Below are positions 59,461 to 64,000 of a DNA stretch of 64,000 bases, piece by piece. Numbering within the stretch: position 1 is the stretch's first letter; the number at the start of each line of letters is the position of its first letter. Made by a program: the position numbers and the translations under genes. This DNA is from Thalassia testudinum (lineage: Eukaryota; Streptophyta; Magnoliopsida; Alismatales; Hydrocharitaceae). The notes under the pieces are model-generated. The model worked only from the letters and a program-made list of their open reading frames with translations. It was not told the origin of the DNA and ran no database searches. The stretch is from NCBI GenBank assembly GCA_037157565.1, contig JAZHRO010000019.1, positions 62,618,501 to 62,682,500 on the forward strand, given 5' to 3'.

Positions 59461-62274
59461 TAATACTATGATGATTTAAAGCACTTGGGTTTAAATTAAT
59501 ATAAATAGTAACTATGTAGAGGAAAGCTTAGGTCAGAAATTTTTAAGTTTAGTATAAATGATTACTATACAGATCACTTGTGAAAATTTTCTTACTAGAT
59601 TTATACTTATAACATTTTCAAAACACACTTAAAACAATTTTGTTAATAAGAATTTTATTCAAAATCAGAATTCTTTAAAAATCTCATAATCCTTGTAACT
59701 ATTCTTAACTCAAATTAGAATACAGATTGTTTTAAGGAAACAAAACTTAAGAATTGGGAATTAAATTTTAACTCAAAAACTCAATAGAATTAAGTTGATC
59801 ATTTGTTTATGATATTTGACTTTTATCAATATAAGTTTAAGCAAATTAACCAGATACTCATTATTAATCAAACTTAGAGTAGTAAAACTCTAATTTACTA
59901 GCTTACAGCACCAAAAATAACTTCTAGACCTAGGATTTTGTCAATTCTTCTCCTTTAGGTCTCAACTTAAAATCTTCAAAACCTGATTTCTTAGGCTTCA
60001 CTGCCCAATACCAAGGCTCAGTAACTATGATTTTAAAACATCTATGCTTAGTGAAGAGATTTGTCCTAAAGGCATCCAAAGTTGCAAAAATTAAGATCTT
60101 AAGACATCAATTTCCAATCCCAATTATTCCAATTCAAGCCTTTGGCTTGGCCTTACTCAGGTTTGGTTGCTTTCTCCTCACCATTTTTCTATCCTGAGGT
60201 CAACACTTTTTGTTTATATCTCCCCGGTGGACCACTGAGTCTCTTATTCCTAATATTTTTATCTCCATATTTTTTCACTTTTTCTATAGGTTAGAACACC
60301 CATTTGTAGCGAGGTGTTCTTTTTATTTGATGGAAGGAAGCGTAGCATCCAATTGTATTGAGATGCTTTATTTATTATGGAAAAACTGCATAAGCACCCA
60401 TTTGTAACGAGGCACTTAACTGCAGGGTGTTTTATTTTATTTTTCTTTCTTTTTCTTTTTCTTTTCTCCCCTTCTCATTTTCCTTACTATCATTATTCTC
60501 CAAATCCTTTTTCTAGGTGAGTGGCACATCCTTCACCCTTTCAGGAATCGCCCCGCGAAAATCCTTGGACTAAAGAGGATTCAGAATTAATCTCTTAACA
60601 TCTATGTTTCCACGGTCTCAGATGCCAACAAGATAATTTTATGTGTGTGAATTTAGATGTTTTGGTTACTTAACTCTCAAACCAGAGCTTGGACAACAAT
60701 GCCCTTCACTCTCAAGTTCTTCAAATCCTTAGTTTCCTCCTATAGGATCCGTCAACACAAAATTTACCAAGTCTAGTTATTTATCTTTAGCCTGTAAGTC
60801 TTATAAACTAAAATTCTACTAACTCTCTATTTAATTAACTCTGAATATCTGACCTTTTTACTTAACTTTATGATAAAATCAAATTTTCAAAAAGCAAAAG
60901 GATTACTTAATCTAATTGATTAGAAAGTTATAATTTAACTCCAAAACTTAAGTTTAAATCTTAATACACTTAGTTTCTTAATTCAAGGCAAGAATAGAAA
61001 AATAAATTTTTAAAAGATTTAAAGATTCCTAATTCAAATAAAATCTTGTTTTAAAATTTTAAAAACAAAAGTGTGCTTTTACAAAATGTTTAAGTAAAAA
61101 TCTAACTAAAATTGAATGCTCTTAAATACTCTATATATATTCTATATACATTTTAATTTCTAACCTAAAAGAAAATTAATCTCTTTATTATAGTAAATAT
61201 ATATATATTCTTCTTTTCTTCTGTATTAAAAATGAATATACCCCTCTTATTATTTTTATGAATTTTCATTTTCAAATTTTTGTATTTATATATTTTTATT
61301 TTTTATGTTTATAAGATTTTCCAATTTTTATGAATTTTTTAAAAAATTTTTCAACTTTTTATGAAATTTTTTATTTTTTAAAATTTTTATCATTTTTGGA
61401 ATTTCTATTTTTTAAAATTTCGTGGATATTTAATTTTTATGTGTTTTTTTTATTTTTAACCCACACTTAAAGTGAAAATTTCACTCCAACACCCTCCCAA
61501 GCCAAAATTTTACAATGTCCTCATTGTAAGAAGGGTGAAAAGATATTACACTTCATTTAGTATAAGGTGATGAAAGAAGTCGAATAGAGGAGATCAAAGA
61601 TCTCTGTGCGGACGATTTCAAGTCTAACCAAAGGTCAGAGTGGTCAGTCGAATTAAATGAAGGTAATCAGTAAAATATGAAGTGAAAGTTCAGAGTAAGT
61701 GTAGAAGAAAATAAAAAGGTAAAAATAGGAAATAACTATATACAAATGCTAAGTTTTGCACCTTCAGCTAGGCGTAAACTCTAGTAAAGAACTCCTAAAA
61801 AGAATAGGTATATGGTAAAAATAAAGGAGTTATGAAAGAATTGATTCAAAAATAGAAAAACAGATTAAACCACCCAATTTTAATCAAATTCTTGTGATTT
61901 GCCTAGAATAGATCTCACAGAACCCAAAATCAAATTCTTGTGAAAAATCTTAAAAAGATCATAGTGAATCTTGTGAAGATTAAATCTGATTGAGGTTGAG
62001 ATGTAGAATATTAAAGATTAAGGCAATTCAAGAAATGATTCCAACCAAGTTCAGAAGATTAGCAAAGTCAGTTTTGATTCTCAATAATAGGTAGGCCATT
62101 TTGATACAAAATAGGCTGCTGATGCGGGTTTGGTGGATTATTTTCAGGAAGTACTGAGGATGGGTTATGATTAGAATCAAAGGCCTGATTAAGGAAATGG
62201 ACTTGGCTTTGATTTTGCCTAGGATTTGGTAGATTCCTAGGATTCGGAATTGGCTAAGATGGAAGGGTACCTAG
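59461..62274 (-). other. Non-coding 3' interior of element 3
   Basis: AT-rich, without any frame resembling protease, RT or integrase on either strand. It contains a T-rich low-complexity stretch (61240-61460) and the second PPT-like module at 61491-61529. Confidence 0.6.
61491..61529 (-). other. Second PPT-like tract with a 20-bp palindrome (element 3)
   Basis: ACCCTCCCAAGCCAAAA is followed by TTACAATGTCCTCATTGTAA (61510-61529), identical to the palindrome of element 2 at 15829-15848. It repeats the layout of the LTR-proximal PPT at 59419 (C-tract, AAGCCAAA, hairpin). Confidence 0.75.
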
Positions 62275-63960
62275 CTAACGAGACTTAGCCAAAAGCATGA
62301 TTTGATTTCGTAAATCAGCCAACTCTACCTTACATTGCCTATGGATCTCAGCAAGAGCTTCAGCATTTTGTTGCTGGCTCTCAGTCACAGCTCTCAAAAT
62401 CTGGTCTAGCTGTGAATCTCTATTTGGCCCTATGGGGTTTTGCGAACCCACGTAAAATGGCCTCGCATTGTGTTGCTGAAACAACAATGTAGGCGGGTTT
62501 TGTCTGGTCTGAGTCGGATATGATGGTCTTTGTATATGGTCAAATCAAGAGATATTAGGGTGATTACACCATCTAGGATTATAGGAATTTGAATATGGGT
62601 TTGATCTTGGTGTGTATCCCTGAATGGCGTTCAAATCAAGAGGATAAGGCATGTTTTCTGCAATAGGAAAGGGTGGGTAAGATTGTGGGACAAAGGTCCC
62701 TCCTTGGGTTGGTGAAGGAGTAGGTAAAAAATCCAAGGAAGATGGATCTTTAGAATCCAAATTATTCACAAATTCCCTCCCCGTGGGAATTTGCGAAGCA
62801 GGTAGATGCACGAGATTCGTAGCAAGTAGAGGCGTAAGAGTCTTCATTGTATTTCTGACCTCATCGAGATGCTTTGCTACGATATCGACTTTGTCTGATT
62901 TTTCTGCAATTATCTCTAAATCCTTTGAACTAAATGAGTTACCGATCTCATGAATGCCCTTGTGCGGATTCTGATGATTCGTGTTTGCGCCCCGCGTAAA
63001 TTGTGACATAGATGCATTATTGATCGAGTTTTTCACCATCCCTTCAAATAGTTCTGAGGCAGATTCTGCGTTGTGATTTAGGAAATTCCCTCCACAAGAG
63101 GCATCGACTAGATTGCAAATGCCCTCTTGTAAACCATAGTAAAAGATGTGCATGAGTTTTCAACGAGGGATGTCATGATGTGGGCATTTCTTTTGCAATT
63201 CATGAAAACGTTCCCACGCTTCATGAATTGGTTCTCCTTGGTTTTAATTGAAAGTAGTAATAGCTCGCCTTAAAGCATTAGTTTGACCAATTGGAAAGAA
63301 TTTCTTTAGAAAGGCATATTCGAGTTCAGCCAAAGTTGAGATTGGTCTTGCAATAGTTCTATACCAATAAGCAGCTTTGTCTTTAAGGCTAAAAGAGAAC
63401 ATTTTCATAAGTAGGATTTCCCTATTTTGATTTCGAGGTCCAAGAGTTTGAGATAAATTCTTTAGATCTTCTATATGTTGAAATGGATCCTCGGATGCAA
63501 ATCCGTGAAAGTGAGGAATTAGACCAATGATGTTTGGCTTCAATTCAGGATCATTTTCCCCAATAGGTATCCTAACATTAGTCTCTACTTGTGCATTAGA
63601 TGGGTTGTAGTAATCTCTAAGTAGAGGCCTTGGATGAGGGATCGGTAAATCAGGGATATCAAAACCTACCTCAGGTTGAGGTGGAGGACAGGTTTGAAGA
63701 GTCTGCAAATTGTTTAAGGCTACCGTTAAAAGATTAATATGTCTAGTCTGCTCAAGCATCCTAAGATTCTGGTTTAGGGGCGCCTCATGAACATCAAAAG
63801 GCGGCATCTCCCCCCTGACCAGAAGAGGAAGCGATCTTGGGATTTTGATTCTGCATCTGATCCATAGAAGTAGATGGATCAGATGGGAAAACCATTGGTA
63901 GCTTATCTGCAATCGGCTTGGGATCACTTGTCAACAATGGTGCAAGAGGCGGGTGCAAGC
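62275..63960 (-). pseudogene. gag: gag pseudogene of element 3
   Basis: The same gag family as elements 1 and 2, best preserved of the three. From 63800 to 62275 a single frame carries RDYYNPSNAQVETNVRIP, LIPHFHGFASEDPFQHIE, MFSFSLKDKAAYWYRT, the EYAFLKKFFPIGQTNALRRA block, a WERFHELQKKCPHHDIP segment, DASCGGN and NPRWCNHPNIS. It ends with a Gln-rich segment closing LLAKSR at 62275. In-frame stops lie at about 63244, 63160 and 62545, each one transition away from a sense codon. A frameshift near the G-run at 63805-63815 separates the N-terminal segment, which reads more plausibly in another frame. No zinc knuckle was seen. Confidence 0.85.
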
Positions 63961-64000
63961 ATCACCTCCCATCCATAAAATTGAAAATAATGTGCAACGG

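Larger units (their letters stand above)
55421..64000 (-). mobile_element. Element 3: Athila/Tat-like retrotransposon, 3' part, off the right edge
   Basis: On the minus strand the interior from 64000 to 59419 carries gag (63960-62275), then about 2.8 kb without ORFs, then PPT and the 3' LTR (59418-55421). No protease, RT or integrase is seen, so it is probably non-autonomous. The 5' LTR, primer site and right target duplication lie outside the window. Gag and PPT architecture link it to elements 1 and 2. Confidence 0.85.

Overview
The window is plant nuclear DNA, almost certainly from an angiosperm with a repeat-rich genome. It contains no intact host protein-coding gene. Most of it is nested Ty3/gypsy LTR retrotransposons, plus an intron-containing fragment of an organelle-type HSP90 gene and two tRNA-derived sequences. 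Species and chromosome cannot be told from the sequence.

Left third (1-23718): one old minus-strand, Athila/Tat-like element ('element 2', 5510-23718) carries gag, a protease and an acidic ORF but no reverse transcriptase or integrase. Its 3' LTR (5510-7014) is interrupted by a second minus-strand element ('element 1', 1-5509, running off the left edge). Its interior holds a plus-strand solo LTR (7106-14673, duplication CCTAC). That solo LTR was itself split by an unrelated solo LTR (9246-11541, duplication ACACT) and by a minus-strand solo LTR (11668-14276, duplication AGACT/AGACC). At the 5' end of element 2, a complete 75-nt tRNA-Asp(GTC) sequence with its 3' CCA lies between the full LTR and a partial LTR copy. 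It looks like a fossil of aberrant reverse transcription.

Middle (23719-43376): about 8 kb of AT-rich DNA has no recognisable gene but includes CACTA-like termini and a 215-bp tandem duplication. It is followed by a young Ty3/gypsy chromovirus of Tekay/Del type (31796-40774, duplication ACCTT, LTRs about 1.5% different by eye). This element has lost the RT catalytic core, RNase H and the integrase N-terminus, and its LTRs are packed with GACGTC hairpins. A solo LTR with duplication TAATC follows (40852-43376).

Right third (43377-64000): the 3' part of an HSP90 (TRAP1/plastid-like) gene, decayed by stops and frameshifts, carries two solo LTRs in opposite orientation inside a single exon (48041-50659 and 50680-53054). 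A tRNA-Gly-like sequence with a Val-type anticodon follows at 54573. A third minus-strand element begins at 55421, with a 4.0-kb LTR, PPT and gag, and runs off the right edge.

The most unusual theme is the recurrent LTR family, present as nine LTRs plus one partial copy. Seven of the LTRs carry a sense-oriented plant snRNA promoter signature: an Upstream Sequence Element (RTCCCACATCG) followed at exactly 24 nt by a TATA-like box, which is the Pol III (U6) spacing. In six copies a TTTT tract follows about 180-215 nt later. Three copies share a GAAA-loop hairpin, and the LTR terminus is a short palindrome whose arms covary between copies.
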